Below are positions 8,283 to 17,213 of a stretch of 64,000 bases of DNA, piece after piece. The stretch comes from Hymenobacter terrenus. GTDB lineage: Bacteria; Bacteroidota; Bacteroidia; Cytophagales; Hymenobacteraceae. The position numbers and the translations under genes are program-made. Below the pieces are notes generated by a model. The model saw nothing but the letters and a program-made list of their open reading frames with translations. It made no database searches and was not told where the DNA came from. The DNA lies in assembly GCF_000972495.1 (NCBI RefSeq), contig NZ_LATM01000019.1, forward strand, positions 1-64,000, in the 5' to 3' direction. How positions within the stretch are numbered: position 1 is the first letter of the stretch; every line of letters starts with the position of its first letter.

Positions 8283-10349
8283 ATGACTCCTACTCTCGAA
8301 AACTACACTCTCGGCCGCTGGACACCCGGAGCCGCTTCTCCGCAGGAATTGCTCGATGCCAGCACCGGCGAGGTCATTGCTCTGGCTAATACTGAAGGCT
8401 TTGATTTCGAAGCCATTCTTGATTACGGCCGCCGCGTGGGTAACCCAGCTTTGCGCAAAATGACTTTCCACGAGCGCGGTCGTATGCTCAAAGCCTTGGC
8501 TCTGCACCTGATGGATAAGAAGGAGCAGTTCTACGAGTTGAGCTACCGCTCCGGGGCTACCCGTGCCGATTCGTGGGTTGACATTGAAGGCGGCATTGGT
8601 AATTTGTTTGCTAATGCCTCGCTGCGGCGCAAGTTTCCGGACAAGCCTTTTTACGTGGAGGGCGAGCCGGTTGGCCTTTCGAAGGGCGGTACCTTCATGG
8701 CGCAGCACCTGATGGTGCCCCGCGAAGGGGTGGCGGTACACATCAACGCCTACAATTTTCCCGTTTGGGGCATGCTCGAAAAAATTGCGGTGAACCTACT
8801 GGCTGGGATGCCTGCCGTGGTGAAACCAGCCGTTCCCTCAGCTTACCTAACCGAAGCCGTGGTGCGGGAGATTATTGCCTCTGGCATCCTGCCCGCCGGG
8901 GCCTTGCAGTTGGTTGTGGGCTCGGGCCAAGGCATTCTCGACCACGTGACTTACCAAGATGTCGTGACATTCACCGGCTCGGCTATCACGGGGCGCAAGC
9001 TGCGGGCGCACCCGCGTATCATCAACGAAGCCGTGCCGTTTACGGTGGAGGCCGATTCGCTCAATGCGGCCGTACTGGGGCTTGATGCCGTGCCCGGCAC
9101 ACCAGAATTCGATTTATTTATCAAGGAAGTGCGCAAGGAGATGACGGCCAAGTGCGGCCAGAAGTGTACCGCCATCCGCCGCGTCATCGTGCCTAAAAAT
9201 TTGCTGGAAGACGTACAAATTGCTCTGGGCAAAGCGCTGAAGCAAACAACTATCGGCCACCCGCTGGCTGAGGGCGTGCGCATGGGCGCACTGGCCGGAC
9301 GCGACCAAATGCAGCAGCTGCGCAAACGGGTACAGCAGCTAGCCCAACACACGCCCATCGTGTACGGTGACCTTGAAAATGTGGAAGTGCTGGGCCAGGA
9401 GCGCGGCGCGCATGCCAGCAAGGGCGCGTTCATTTCCCCCATCGTACTGCTCAATAACGAGCCTTTCCGCCACCTCGACACGCACGATGTAGAAGCCTTT
9501 GGCCCGGTGGTGACACTAATGCCCTACCGCGACAATGACGAAGCCGTGAAGCTGGTGAACATGGGCAAAGGCTCGCTGGTGTGCTCCATTGCCACGAACG
9601 ACCCGCGTACGGCGCAGGATTTTGTGCTGGGCGCCGCCACGCACCACGGGCGCATCTTGGTGATAAACGAGGAAATGGCCAAGGAAAGTACCGGCCACGG
9701 CTCACCGCTGCCGCTGCTCATTCACGGCGGTCCCGGCCGGGCCGGGGGCGGCCAGGAGATGGGCGGTCTGCGCGGTGTGGAACACTTCATGCAGCGGGTA
9801 GCCTTGCAGGGTTCACCAAGTATGATTACGGCCATCACCGAGGTGTATCAACCCCATGCAAAGAAGATTGAGAAGGATGTGCACCCCTTCCGCAAGCACT
9901 TCGAAGAACTGGAAATTGGGGAGACGTACGTGACGCACAAGCACACCGTGACGGAAGCCGATATCAGCAACTTTGCTAACGTATCGGGGGATAATTTCTA
10001 CGCCCACGTTGATGCTACCTCACTGGAGGGCACACTATTCACCGGGCGGGTGGCGCATGGCTACTATATTCTCAGCAAGGCCGCCGGCATGTTCGTCGAC
10101 CCCAAGAAAGGACCAGTGCTACTCAATTACGGGCTCGACGAATGCCGCTTCACCAAGCCGGTTTACCCCGGTACCACCATCGGGGTCACGCTCACGGTGA
10201 AAGAGAAAATCGGGCAGGAGAAGCGCGATACGGACGATATTGCCAAAGGCATCGTGCGCTGGTATGTGGAAATTACTGACCAGACCGGTGAAACTGTGGC
10301 TGTGGCTACTATTCTGACGATGGTGAAGAAGAAGAACCAGCAGGGTTAA
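8283..10349 (+). CDS. paaZ: Bifunctional oxepin-CoA hydrolase / aldehyde dehydrogenase PaaZ
   Basis: Two-domain protein of 688 residues, matching E. coli PaaZ (681). The N-terminal aldehyde dehydrogenase domain (about 1-520) has INAYNFPVWGMLEK, FTGSAITGRK and the catalytic cysteine in AKCGQKCTAIRR. The C-terminal MaoC-like hydratase domain (about 540-685) has the catalytic segment SGDNFYAHVD near 575. Together they open the oxepin-CoA ring and oxidise the resulting semialdehyde. It is the last gene of the cluster, 180 bases after paaJ. Confidence 0.95.
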   Translation: MTPTLENYTLGRWTPGAASPQELLDASTGEVIALANTEGFDFEAILDYGRRVGNPALRKMTFHERGRMLKALALHLMDKKEQFYELSYRSGATRADSWVDIEGGIGNLFANASLRRKFPDKPFYVEGEPVGLSKGGTFMAQHLMVPREGVAVHINAYNFPVWGMLEKIAVNLLAGMPAVVKPAVPSAYLTEAVVREIIASGILPAGALQLVVGSGQGILDHVTYQDVVTFTGSAITGRKLRAHPRIINEAVPFTVEADSLNAAVLGLDAVPGTPEFDLFIKEVRKEMTAKCGQKCTAIRRVIVPKNLLEDVQIALGKALKQTTIGHPLAEGVRMGALAGRDQMQQLRKRVQQLAQHTPIVYGDLENVEVLGQERGAHASKGAFISPIVLLNNEPFRHLDTHDVEAFGPVVTLMPYRDNDEAVKLVNMGKGSLVCSIATNDPRTAQDFVLGAATHHGRILVINEEMAKESTGHGSPLPLLIHGGPGRAGGGQEMGGLRGVEHFMQRVALQGSPSMITAITEVYQPHAKKIEKDVHPFRKHFEELEIGETYVTHKHTVTEADISNFANVSGDNFYAHVDATSLEGTLFTGRVAHGYYILSKAAGMFVDPKKGPVLLNYGLDECRFTKPVYPGTTIGVTLTVKEKIGQEKRDTDDIAKGIVRWYVEITDQTGETVAVATILTMVKKKNQQG

Positions 10350-10479
10350 TTATGACCAGCCGCACAAATTGTCGAGCCGCGCAAGCTAGCAATGAAGAGT
10401 GGTGTGCTGTATAAGCAACCGTAACTGGAATTAAGTAATCAGCTCCTCAAGTAGCCCACCGTGCTACTAAAGAATAGCT

Positions 10480-10887
10480 TTACTTGGTTTTGCGGAACAG
10501 GTAACGCGTCATGAAGATGCCTTGTTGCGACTGCCCGCCCGTGCCCTGAATAGTTTGGGTAAGGGGTGTGGTTTGGTAAAGCTCCCAGCCATCGTTGGTG
10601 ATGTCTCCCAGGTAGCGTAAAATCAGCTCCTCGTTGCTGCGCACGTTGCCCATATTGATGCCGACCAGCGAAAATAGATTTTCCATGTTCGACTCCTTTG
10701 TGCCTTTCCATTCCGGCGTAAAAAGCACCCGTGAGCGTCCTAGGCCGCCCGGTACGATGCTCTCGATGGTGGTCATTTGCAGAAACTGATAGCCGCCTTT
10801 GGTTTGAGCGTGGGTTGGGAAGCTAAAACTGAGGCTGGCCAAGAGGAATGAGGCTGCCAGTGCCCAACGAGTAAAAAAGGTTGACAT
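10480..10887 (-). CDS. Small secreted protein of unknown function (paralogue of 11795-12199)
   Basis: A 135-residue protein with a clear signal peptide (positively charged start, hydrophobic core ALAASFLLASLSFSF, cleavage near THAQ). The C-terminal half ends with DGWELYQ ... GIFMTRYLFRK, a pattern seen in DUF4177-like proteins. It shares this GWEL...TRYLFRK ending and overall plan with the gene at 11795-12199, so the two are diverged copies. The job is unknown; a periplasmic or outer-surface location is likely. Confidence 0.7.
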   Translation of the reverse strand: MSTFFTRWALAASFLLASLSFSFPTHAQTKGGYQFLQMTTIESIVPGGLGRSRVLFTPEWKGTKESNMENLFSLVGINMGNVRSNEELILRYLGDITNDGWELYQTTPLTQTIQGTGGQSQQGIFMTRYLFRKTK

Positions 10888-11005
10888 TTATAAAGGAAAC
10901 CCTGTGGTAAAACAGTACGAATATACTTGCGTAGTTGATTAAGTCCAAGAGTATTACTTCGGCACATGTCCCATACCCACACTTTTACCACTCTGTTGGG
11001 CTGCT

Positions 11006-11713
11006 TTATTGCACGTGGTGCACGCTTCCGCCGCCGCTATGCGAACTGGTTACCTTAGCAGCACCCTTATAGCGCACATCGCTACCACCCGAAGCGCTGG
11101 AAGACAGTTCTCCGTCGACGGATACGTTGACGTCGGAGCCGCCACTGGCGCTCACGGTGGCCTTGGTGCTTTGCAGGGCAAAAGCATTGTAATCGGAGCC
11201 GCCGCTTACTTGCACAGTCTGGCGCTCGACTCGGCCAGATAGGTCAAGGTCGCTGCCACCGGAAGCCACGCTGGTGAGTGATTTGGCGGTCAGCGTCAAC
11301 TTCACACCGGAGCCGCCGCTGGCTTCAATCTTAAAGTCATCGACCGTGAAATTCGATTCACCTTTGGCATCGGAGCCACCACTCAGGCTCACGCCCGTGA
11401 GCTGCGCGCAGGTGATGTACACGTTGGCTTTTCGTTTGCCGCTGAGCTTACTTCTCCACGAATAATTCGGTTCCCAGCCTATTCTTAGGGTCTCGCCCCG
11501 TACTTCAGTTAGCAGGTGGGACTGGGTTTCTGATGGGGCTTCTACAACCACCGAAGTAGTAGGACCTTGGGTCAAAAATACATCAATGCCGCTGCTGGAA
11601 CTGACCACACGAAAGTTGCTGAGCTGGCGCGGCTGCTTCACCTGGGCCTGTGCCGAGCAGGATATAAGAGCGACAGCGGCCGTAATAGCAAACAAACGAG
11701 AATAGTCTTTCAT
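11006..11713 (-). CDS. DUF2807 (GIN-domain) exported protein
   Basis: About 235 residues from the ATG at 11713, which gives a signal peptide (MKDYSRLFAITAAVALISC, then SAQAQ); an earlier start at 11782 adds residues without signal character. The mature part has the FRVVSSSSGIDVFLTQG opening of the DUF2807 family, then repeated SGGSD units about every 20 residues, predicted to form a parallel beta-helix. The family is common in Bacteroidota and called a putative adhesin head domain; no experimental function is assumed here. It is flanked by two related small secreted proteins. Confidence 0.85.
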   Translation of the reverse strand: MKDYSRLFAITAAVALISCSAQAQVKQPRQLSNFRVVSSSSGIDVFLTQGPTTSVVVEAPSETQSHLLTEVRGETLRIGWEPNYSWRSKLSGKRKANVYITCAQLTGVSLSGGSDAKGESNFTVDDFKIEASGGSGVKLTLTAKSLTSVASGGSDLDLSGRVERQTVQVSGGSDYNAFALQSTKATVSASGGSDVNVSVDGELSSSASGGSDVRYKGAAKVTSSHSGGGSVHHVQ

Positions 11714-11794
11714 GGCTGCAAGTAACAACATGAATGGCAATGTCCCGACAGACGGCTGGCCCGCATGTGGTTGCCTAGCCATATAGTTTACTTG

Positions 11795-12199
11795 TTACTT
11801 GGCTTTGCGAAACAGGTAGCGCGTTGTGAATACGCCCGTATCGGAAACGGGGTATACGTGCACCAATTCCCACCCTGCGGCGGTCAGCGCTTCGAGCTGT
11901 TGCGTAATCAACAGAGAGTTGCCTTTATATTTTTCTAGATTTTTGCTGGTTGAAAATCCGCCAAAAGCCTCTAATTGAATGTCAGACTTGCCTTGAAAAT
12001 CTGGTGCCAAAAGTATATGTGACAACGATTTAGATTGCGACTCTAAAGTGTTCATCGTCATGAATTCATAGACTTTGGGGGAAGACGTTTGCGCGTGCGC
12101 AGCTAAATCTAGCCCAACTACCAAGCCGAAGAATAGCAAAAATCGTTGTGGCGAAATCAGATTAGTGGTGAGCCGGGAAAAACTGCGAGCCATGCGCAT
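11795..12199 (-). CDS. Small secreted protein of unknown function (paralogue of 10480-10887)
   Basis: 134 residues, N-terminal signal sequence (FLLFFGLVVGLDLAAHAQ), mature part with YEFMTMNTLESQS and a C-terminal AAGWELVHVYP ... TTRYLFRKAK. This mirrors the protein at 10480-10887, which also opens its mature part with QFLQMTTIES. The end resembles DUF4177-like sequences. It lies between uvrB and the DUF2807 gene on the same strand; function unknown. Confidence 0.7.
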   Translation of the reverse strand: MRMARSFSRLTTNLISPQRFLLFFGLVVGLDLAAHAQTSSPKVYEFMTMNTLESQSKSLSHILLAPDFQGKSDIQLEAFGGFSTSKNLEKYKGNSLLITQQLEALTAAGWELVHVYPVSDTGVFTTRYLFRKAK

Positions 12200-12213
12200 A
12201 GGGGCAGAAGGTG

Positions 12214-12252
12214 TAAAAAAGCTGGGAAAAGCAGCTTACACTTTTCCCAGCC
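12214..12252 (-). terminator. Rho-independent terminator of uvrB
   Basis: An 11-bp perfect stem (GCTGGGAAAAG at 12221-12231 with CTTTTCCCAGC at 12241-12251) followed on the - strand by a T run (complement of 12215-12220), 33 bases after the uvrB stop. Confidence 0.85.
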
Positions 12253-12283
12253 AAATCTACTGCCGAGCCGCACATATGAGGCC

Positions 12284-14326
12284 CTACTCCCGCTTCCCCT
12301 TGAGCATGGTTTTTAGCGCCGCTAGTTCATCGCGCAGCTTGGCGGCTTGCAGGAAGTCGAGCTCCTTGGCTGCGGCTTCCATTTGCTTTTCGGTTTGCTT
12401 GATGAGCTTCTCCAGTTCCGGCCGGGTCATCATAGCCACCACGGGCTCGGCGGCCAGGGCCAGCGCGCCGCCATCACTATCCGGCCCGGCGTAGCCTTGC
12501 GGCTCGATGACGCGGTAGTCCGACAAAGCAGTTTGGCCCAGAATTTCGGCGTGGCTCTTGCGCACCGTGCGCGGTGTGATACCATGCTCCTGGTTGTAAG
12601 CCAGCTGAGTAGCGCGGCGCCGGTTCGTCTCATCAATGGCCCGTTGCATGGAGCCGGTGATGCGGTCGGCGTACATGATGACCTTGCCTTTGTCGTTTCG
12701 GGCTGCCCGGCCCATGGTCTGAATCAGGCTGCGCTGGTCGCGCAGGAAGCCTTCCTTATCGGCGTCGAGAATGGCTACGAGGCTCACCTCTGGCAAGTCG
12801 AGGCCTTCGCGCAGCAGGTTTACCCCAATGAGCACGTCAATTTCACCCAGCCGCAGCTTGCGCAGGATTTCCACCCGGTCCAGCGTTTTCACGTCGGAGT
12901 GCACGTATTCTACTTTGATGCCGAGGCGGTCCATATACTTGCTCAGCTCCTCGGCCATGCGCTTGGTCAGAGTTGTCACCAGTACCCGGTCGCCCTGCTT
13001 TACCCGCTCGTCCACTTCATCCAGTAGGTCGTCAATCTGGTTGACGCTGGGCCGGATATCAATTTCCGGGTCGAGCAGGCCAGTGGGGCGAATTATTTGC
13101 TCCACAATAATGCCGCCGCTTTGCTCCAACTCGTAATCGGCCGGCGTAGCCGACACGTACACGGCCTGCCGGAACATGCTCTCGAATTCGTTAAAGGTCA
13201 GCGGCCGGTTGTCCAGGGCAGAGGGCAGACGGAAACCGTACTCAATAAGGGCCGTTTTGCGGCTGCGGTCGCCACCCCACATAGCCCGGATCTGGGGCAT
13301 GGTGGCGTGGCTTTCGTCCACTACCAATAGGTAGTCATCCGGGAAATAATCGAGCAAACAGAACGGCCGTGCGCCAGGAGTGCGCCGGTCAAAGTAGCGC
13401 GAATAGTTCTCGATTCCCGAACAGTAACCTAATTCCCGAATCATTTCGAGGTCAAACTCGGTGCGCTCCATAATGCGCTTGGCCTCAGAATCGCGCCCTT
13501 CTTTCGCGAAGTAGGCGTGTTGCTGCACCATGTCATCCTGGATTTCCTTGATGGCGGTATTCAGTGTTTCCTTGCCCGTTACGAATAAGTTGGCCGGATA
13601 CAGAGCCACGCCGCTGGTCTCATCACTGAGCTTCTTGCCGCTCACGGGGTCAATTTTCTGCACCGACTCAATTTCATCGCCGAAGAAGTAGATGCGAAAA
13701 GCGTAGTCCGCGTAGGCCGGAAAGACGTCCACTGTGTCGCCTTTCACCCGAAACGTACCGCGCGAAAACTCCACCTCCGTGCGCGAGTACAGAATCTGCA
13801 CAAACTGATAGAGCAGGTTATTACGCGTGTAGCGCATGCCCGGCTTCAGGAAAATAACATTTTTAGCAAACTCCTCGGGGTTGCCAATGCCGTAGATGCA
13901 CGACACTGAGGCAATGACAATGACATCGCGCCGTCCGCTAAGCAGAGTAGAAGTGGTATGTAGCCGCAGCTTCTCTATTTCCTGGTTGATGGCCAGGTCC
14001 TTCTCGATAAAAACATCGGTGCTGGCAATGTAAGCTTCTGGCTGATAATAATCGTAGTAGCTGATGTAGTACTCGACAGCATTATTTGGAAAGAATGCCT
14101 TAAACTCGCCGTAGAGCTGTGCGGCGAGGGTTTTGTTGTGACACAGCACCAGGGCCGGCTTGCCGGTTTCGGCAATGACGTTGGCCATAGTAAACGTTTT
14201 GCCAGTACCAGTGGCGCCGAGTAGCACCTGGGCGGGCTCCCCATTATTCACGCCCTCCACGAGCTTGGCAATGGCCGTAGGCTGGTCGCCGGTCGGCTTA
14301 AATTCAGAGGTCAGTTGATACTCCAT
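12284..14326 (-). CDS. uvrB: Excinuclease ABC subunit B
   Basis: The 680-residue UvrB is the damage-verifying helicase-like subunit of nucleotide excision repair. Visible features are Walker A GATGTGKTFTMAN near residue 38, the beta-hairpin region YYDYYQPEAYI near 92, the DESHATMPQI motif near 338, helicase motif VI QTMGRAARN near 540, and the C-terminal UVR motif (EKQMEAAAKELDFLQAAKLR). Full length and intact. It is transcribed alone, with a terminator at 12214-12252. Confidence 0.98.
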   Translation of the reverse strand: MEYQLTSEFKPTGDQPTAIAKLVEGVNNGEPAQVLLGATGTGKTFTMANVIAETGKPALVLCHNKTLAAQLYGEFKAFFPNNAVEYYISYYDYYQPEAYIASTDVFIEKDLAINQEIEKLRLHTTSTLLSGRRDVIVIASVSCIYGIGNPEEFAKNVIFLKPGMRYTRNNLLYQFVQILYSRTEVEFSRGTFRVKGDTVDVFPAYADYAFRIYFFGDEIESVQKIDPVSGKKLSDETSGVALYPANLFVTGKETLNTAIKEIQDDMVQQHAYFAKEGRDSEAKRIMERTEFDLEMIRELGYCSGIENYSRYFDRRTPGARPFCLLDYFPDDYLLVVDESHATMPQIRAMWGGDRSRKTALIEYGFRLPSALDNRPLTFNEFESMFRQAVYVSATPADYELEQSGGIIVEQIIRPTGLLDPEIDIRPSVNQIDDLLDEVDERVKQGDRVLVTTLTKRMAEELSKYMDRLGIKVEYVHSDVKTLDRVEILRKLRLGEIDVLIGVNLLREGLDLPEVSLVAILDADKEGFLRDQRSLIQTMGRAARNDKGKVIMYADRITGSMQRAIDETNRRRATQLAYNQEHGITPRTVRKSHAEILGQTALSDYRVIEPQGYAGPDSDGGALALAAEPVVAMMTRPELEKLIKQTEKQMEAAAKELDFLQAAKLRDELAALKTMLKGKRE

Positions 14327-14437
14327 GCAACAGGAAAGATAGGCCGAAAAGGTCAGCCTACCTTAACCATGAACCAGGATTTTCGGTTTCGTCAAAAGGG
14401 AAAAGGGGGCTGAATGAAAGGGGGAGAAAAGGATAAC

Positions 14438-14478
14438 AAAAAAACGTCCTGCTAATCCGTAGAAGCAAGACGTTTTTA
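14438..14478 (-). terminator. Terminator of the membrane/beta-barrel gene
   Basis: Stem AAAAACGTCcTGCT / AGCAaGACGTTTTT with one mismatch, 24 bases after the stop of the gene at 14501, ending in a T run on the - strand. Confidence 0.75.
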
Positions 14479-14500
14479 AGCCAAAAGAAGAGAAACCCGA

Positions 14501-16189
14501 CTACTTGCCGAACTCTACCCCCATTTCTAAACCAAAGCCGTAAGCGCGGCTCTGGGCCAAATAGCTCTGCGCTGGGTGGGCATTCAGCGGCACAAGGTCC
14601 ATTTCAGCCACCGGGCCCAGCTTGAAGGCCCAACTGCCAGTGCTGGGGCGATACTGAGCGCCTGCGCCGCCGCGCACACTGGCCAGTAGCCGACGGTAGG
14701 GTGCCCCAGCCGACATAAACGAGTAAGTGCGAGTTGCTTCGGGACTGCCTTCTACTTCACTGCGCACGCCGAGTAAGGCACTCACCACACTGCCGAGGCG
14801 GCCGTAGAAGCTCCAGCCGCGTTTGACTGGGTTGCTGTAGCTCACCTCAACCGGGATGCCAGCCATGCGGTAGCGGAAGTTGGTAGTGCGCAAGGGACCG
14901 GTGCTGGATTGGCCCAGGTCGAGAATTTGCTCGCCCACAAACGCCGACGCTGAGGCTGACTTTGCTGTGGCCTGCGTGAATTGGGCCCCGGTGCTCACGG
15001 ACCAATGTCCCTTCAGGTGGCGCGTAGCTAGTAAGGCAATGCGCTGACTCAAGCCAGGGCGCAAGTTTTCGCGGTACTGAGCCGCCGCCGCTTCCGTTAG
15101 GGCCGGCGAGCCAGCACCGAGCGCGGGGTTATAACCATATTTGGAAGCGATGCCGGTCCGTGAAAAATTGATATTGGGGTTGAAAACACCAGCCGTGTAG
15201 CTGGCACCATAACGCCACTTGTGAGCAACGGCACCTGGTAAAGGCTCGGCATCGGCAGGCAGCGACAAAGTGGCCAAACCGTTAGGCAAAGCAGCTGCAT
15301 CGGTTAGGTTCAGCGCCGCCGACCGTGCGGCCAACGTACCTAATGATTCCGGAACTGTGGTATCCAAAGCCGGCGTATCTGCGGCACTGGTCAGTGCATT
15401 CTTGGCCACCGTTACCGAAGCAGGGGCATCTGCCGTTTCAGTAGCTCCGAAAACCCGTCCGGCACTGCCTGTTGGGCCAGCCAAGTCAGTACTCCCAGTT
15501 GTTGAAGATTGGGCCGTGCGAGCAGCCAAAGCTGCGCTACTAACACTGCTCATTTCGCCCACCACCCAACGATTAGCGCGCCGCGTGCCCTGAGCCGTAA
15601 CTAAACCATCTGTCAAGCCGCTACTAATGACTGATACTCGATTCCTCGCGTTTCGCGTTGCAGAGTTTGCCGCTACCATTGGCCGAGTTACTGAGTAAGA
15701 AGCATTAGTAGTAGTCTTACGGTTGGCTGCACTACCATTTAACCCGTCATTTGCAGGAGTAGTGGCCGAAGTAGCCGGGGAAGTAGCCGTAGCAAGCGCT
15801 TGGGTCGATTGCCTGCCTGACACGCTTGCATGGCGTTCATTTATGGCCGGTAAGGTGGTTTCACTCATGGCTGAGTCGCTCGTGCGCGCATCTGCTGGCC
15901 GACTGACCACCGCTACATTGTTGCCACCGAGGCTGGCATCGCGCTTGGCCCACCAGCCCGTACCCGCGAGTGTAGCCAGCAACAGGCTGGCCGCGGCCAC
16001 CCAGCGCGTGGCTGCAAGCCGGCGCCGGTAGGTTTCGTTCTGGCGGATGAGCAGCGAGTTGTCAATCTGGTCCCACAACATGGGGCGTGGGGGCACGGCG
16101 GCCTCCTCGCCCAAGTGGTGGCGGAATAATTCCTCCAGGCTACCGGTGGTTTTAGGCGTAGAATTTTGGTCGATAGGATTAACTGACAT
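14501..16189 (-). CDS. Inner-membrane-anchored protein with C-terminal outer-membrane beta-barrel-like domain
   Basis: With the ATG at 16189 the protein has about 562 residues and starts 11 bases inside the sigma factor gene, so the two are translationally coupled. Residues 1-70 look cytoplasmic (LEELFRHHLGEE ... MLWDQIDNSLL), followed by one membrane span (WVAAASLLLATLAGTGWW). A low-complexity Ala/Ser/Thr linker of roughly 220 residues leads to a C-terminal part of alternating strands ending in YGFGLEMGVEFGK, like PorT-type barrels. Position after an ECF sigma gene suggests an anti-sigma or sensor role, but no classical anti-sigma zinc motif is seen. Function is inference. Confidence 0.7.
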   Translation of the reverse strand: MSVNPIDQNSTPKTTGSLEELFRHHLGEEAAVPPRPMLWDQIDNSLLIRQNETYRRRLAATRWVAAASLLLATLAGTGWWAKRDASLGGNNVAVVSRPADARTSDSAMSETTLPAINERHASVSGRQSTQALATATSPATSATTPANDGLNGSAANRKTTTNASYSVTRPMVAANSATRNARNRVSVISSGLTDGLVTAQGTRRANRWVVGEMSSVSSAALAARTAQSSTTGSTDLAGPTGSAGRVFGATETADAPASVTVAKNALTSAADTPALDTTVPESLGTLAARSAALNLTDAAALPNGLATLSLPADAEPLPGAVAHKWRYGASYTAGVFNPNINFSRTGIASKYGYNPALGAGSPALTEAAAAQYRENLRPGLSQRIALLATRHLKGHWSVSTGAQFTQATAKSASASAFVGEQILDLGQSSTGPLRTTNFRYRMAGIPVEVSYSNPVKRGWSFYGRLGSVVSALLGVRSEVEGSPEATRTYSFMSAGAPYRRLLASVRGGAGAQYRPSTGSWAFKLGPVAEMDLVPLNAHPAQSYLAQSRAYGFGLEMGVEFGK

Positions 16190-16829
16190 GGCGGGTTGCA
16201 GTGCCGAGGCGTTCCAGTTTAGTTTGTAAGATGACCCGGGCACGGGAGTATTGCGACTTACTCGTGCCTTCGGTGATACCTAATAATTCTCCGATTTCTT
16301 TGTGCGTGTATCCTTCAATAGCGTATAGGTTGAATACCATGCGGTAGCGCGGTGCCAATTCCTGCACCATGTTTAACAGTTCCTGAAAGTTATAATTGCT
16401 GAGGGTAAATTCCTCGCTGGCTAGCGTTTCGGGATATTCTCCGTCGCTCACCGCTACCAACGAGGCGTTGCGGCGATGCTGGCGGAGGGCCGCGTTAATC
16501 ATAATACGGCGAATCCAAAATTCCAGTGGGCACTCGCGCCGGAAGCTGGCCAAGGTGCGAAACACGGTGAGGAAGCCTTCTTGCAATACGTCTTCTGCCT
16601 CGAAAGTGGTCTGGGCATAGCGCGAGCATACGGCCATCATTTTGCCCGCGTACTTATCATAAAGCAGCTTATGAGCCAGTTGGCGGCCGCGCAGGCAGCC
16701 ATCAATAAGCTCCGCTTCGGTGGGGGCGCCAGTAGTCACCGTGCGGCTGGCTGTGAGGCGCGGGGCCGTAGGCGTTTGGTTAGGCAGCACGTCATCGGCA
16801 CCGAAAGCAAACCAGCTAGCAGCGCTCAT
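16179..16829 (-). CDS. ECF-family RNA polymerase sigma factor
   Basis: 216 residues. Sigma-2 region: LLYDKYAGKMMAVCSRYAQT and FEAEDVLQEGFLTVFRTL, then FWIRRIMINAALRQHRR; sigma-4 region: RYRMVFNLYAIEGYTHKEIG and GITEGTSKSQYSRAR. The first 35 residues (rich in Pro, Thr and Ala) precede the usual start, so an internal start cannot be excluded. The 3' end overlaps the gene for a membrane/beta-barrel protein (14501-16189), which may control it. Confidence 0.93.
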   Translation of the reverse strand: MSAASWFAFGADDVLPNQTPTAPRLTASRTVTTGAPTEAELIDGCLRGRQLAHKLLYDKYAGKMMAVCSRYAQTTFEAEDVLQEGFLTVFRTLASFRRECPLEFWIRRIMINAALRQHRRNASLVAVSDGEYPETLASEEFTLSNYNFQELLNMVQELAPRYRMVFNLYAIEGYTHKEIGELLGITEGTSKSQYSRARVILQTKLERLGTATRHVS

Positions 16830-17157
16830 GTCAGCAGCCGGTAACCCGTGCCGGTAGGGGAGAATGTAATGAAGGTCATTTTCTGCAGCATAGAAAGGAA
16901 GTCAACCTGATAAATACCGGCCCGGAGGCGGCCCACTTCTAGTGGAGACACGTTGACTCCAAAAGGTTGCAATCAATCCGCAAACACATTGGGTAGGCAG
17001 GAATAGTAGCCACCACCTACCGCTTTCAACCCCAGCTTTTCATTCCCGGGCTGTCACGGAGCTACTACAAATGTGTCGCCGCGATGCGGCTAACCCATGG
17101 ATGCTAGCAGCCAAATGCAGATGTTTCGCAGTTGATACGATAAGCGTCCAAAATAAT
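16830..17157. other. Intergenic region upstream of the sigma factor gene
   Basis: About 330 bases with no open frame of merit on either strand and no tRNA-like cloverleaf that I can see. It must contain the promoter of the sigma operon, but I find no clear TAnnTTTG box, which would fit control by an alternative (perhaps its own) sigma factor. Confidence 0.4.
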
Positions 17158-17190
17158 AAGCGCCCAAACAACTGACTGTTTGGGCGCTCT
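17158..17190 (-). terminator. Terminator of aroE
   Basis: Perfect 12-bp stem AGCGCCCAAACA / TGTTTGGGCGCT around a 6-base loop, 24 bases after the aroE stop codon. Confidence 0.8.
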
Positions 17191-17213
17191 GGTTTTAAAG
17201 CATGTGCACATGA

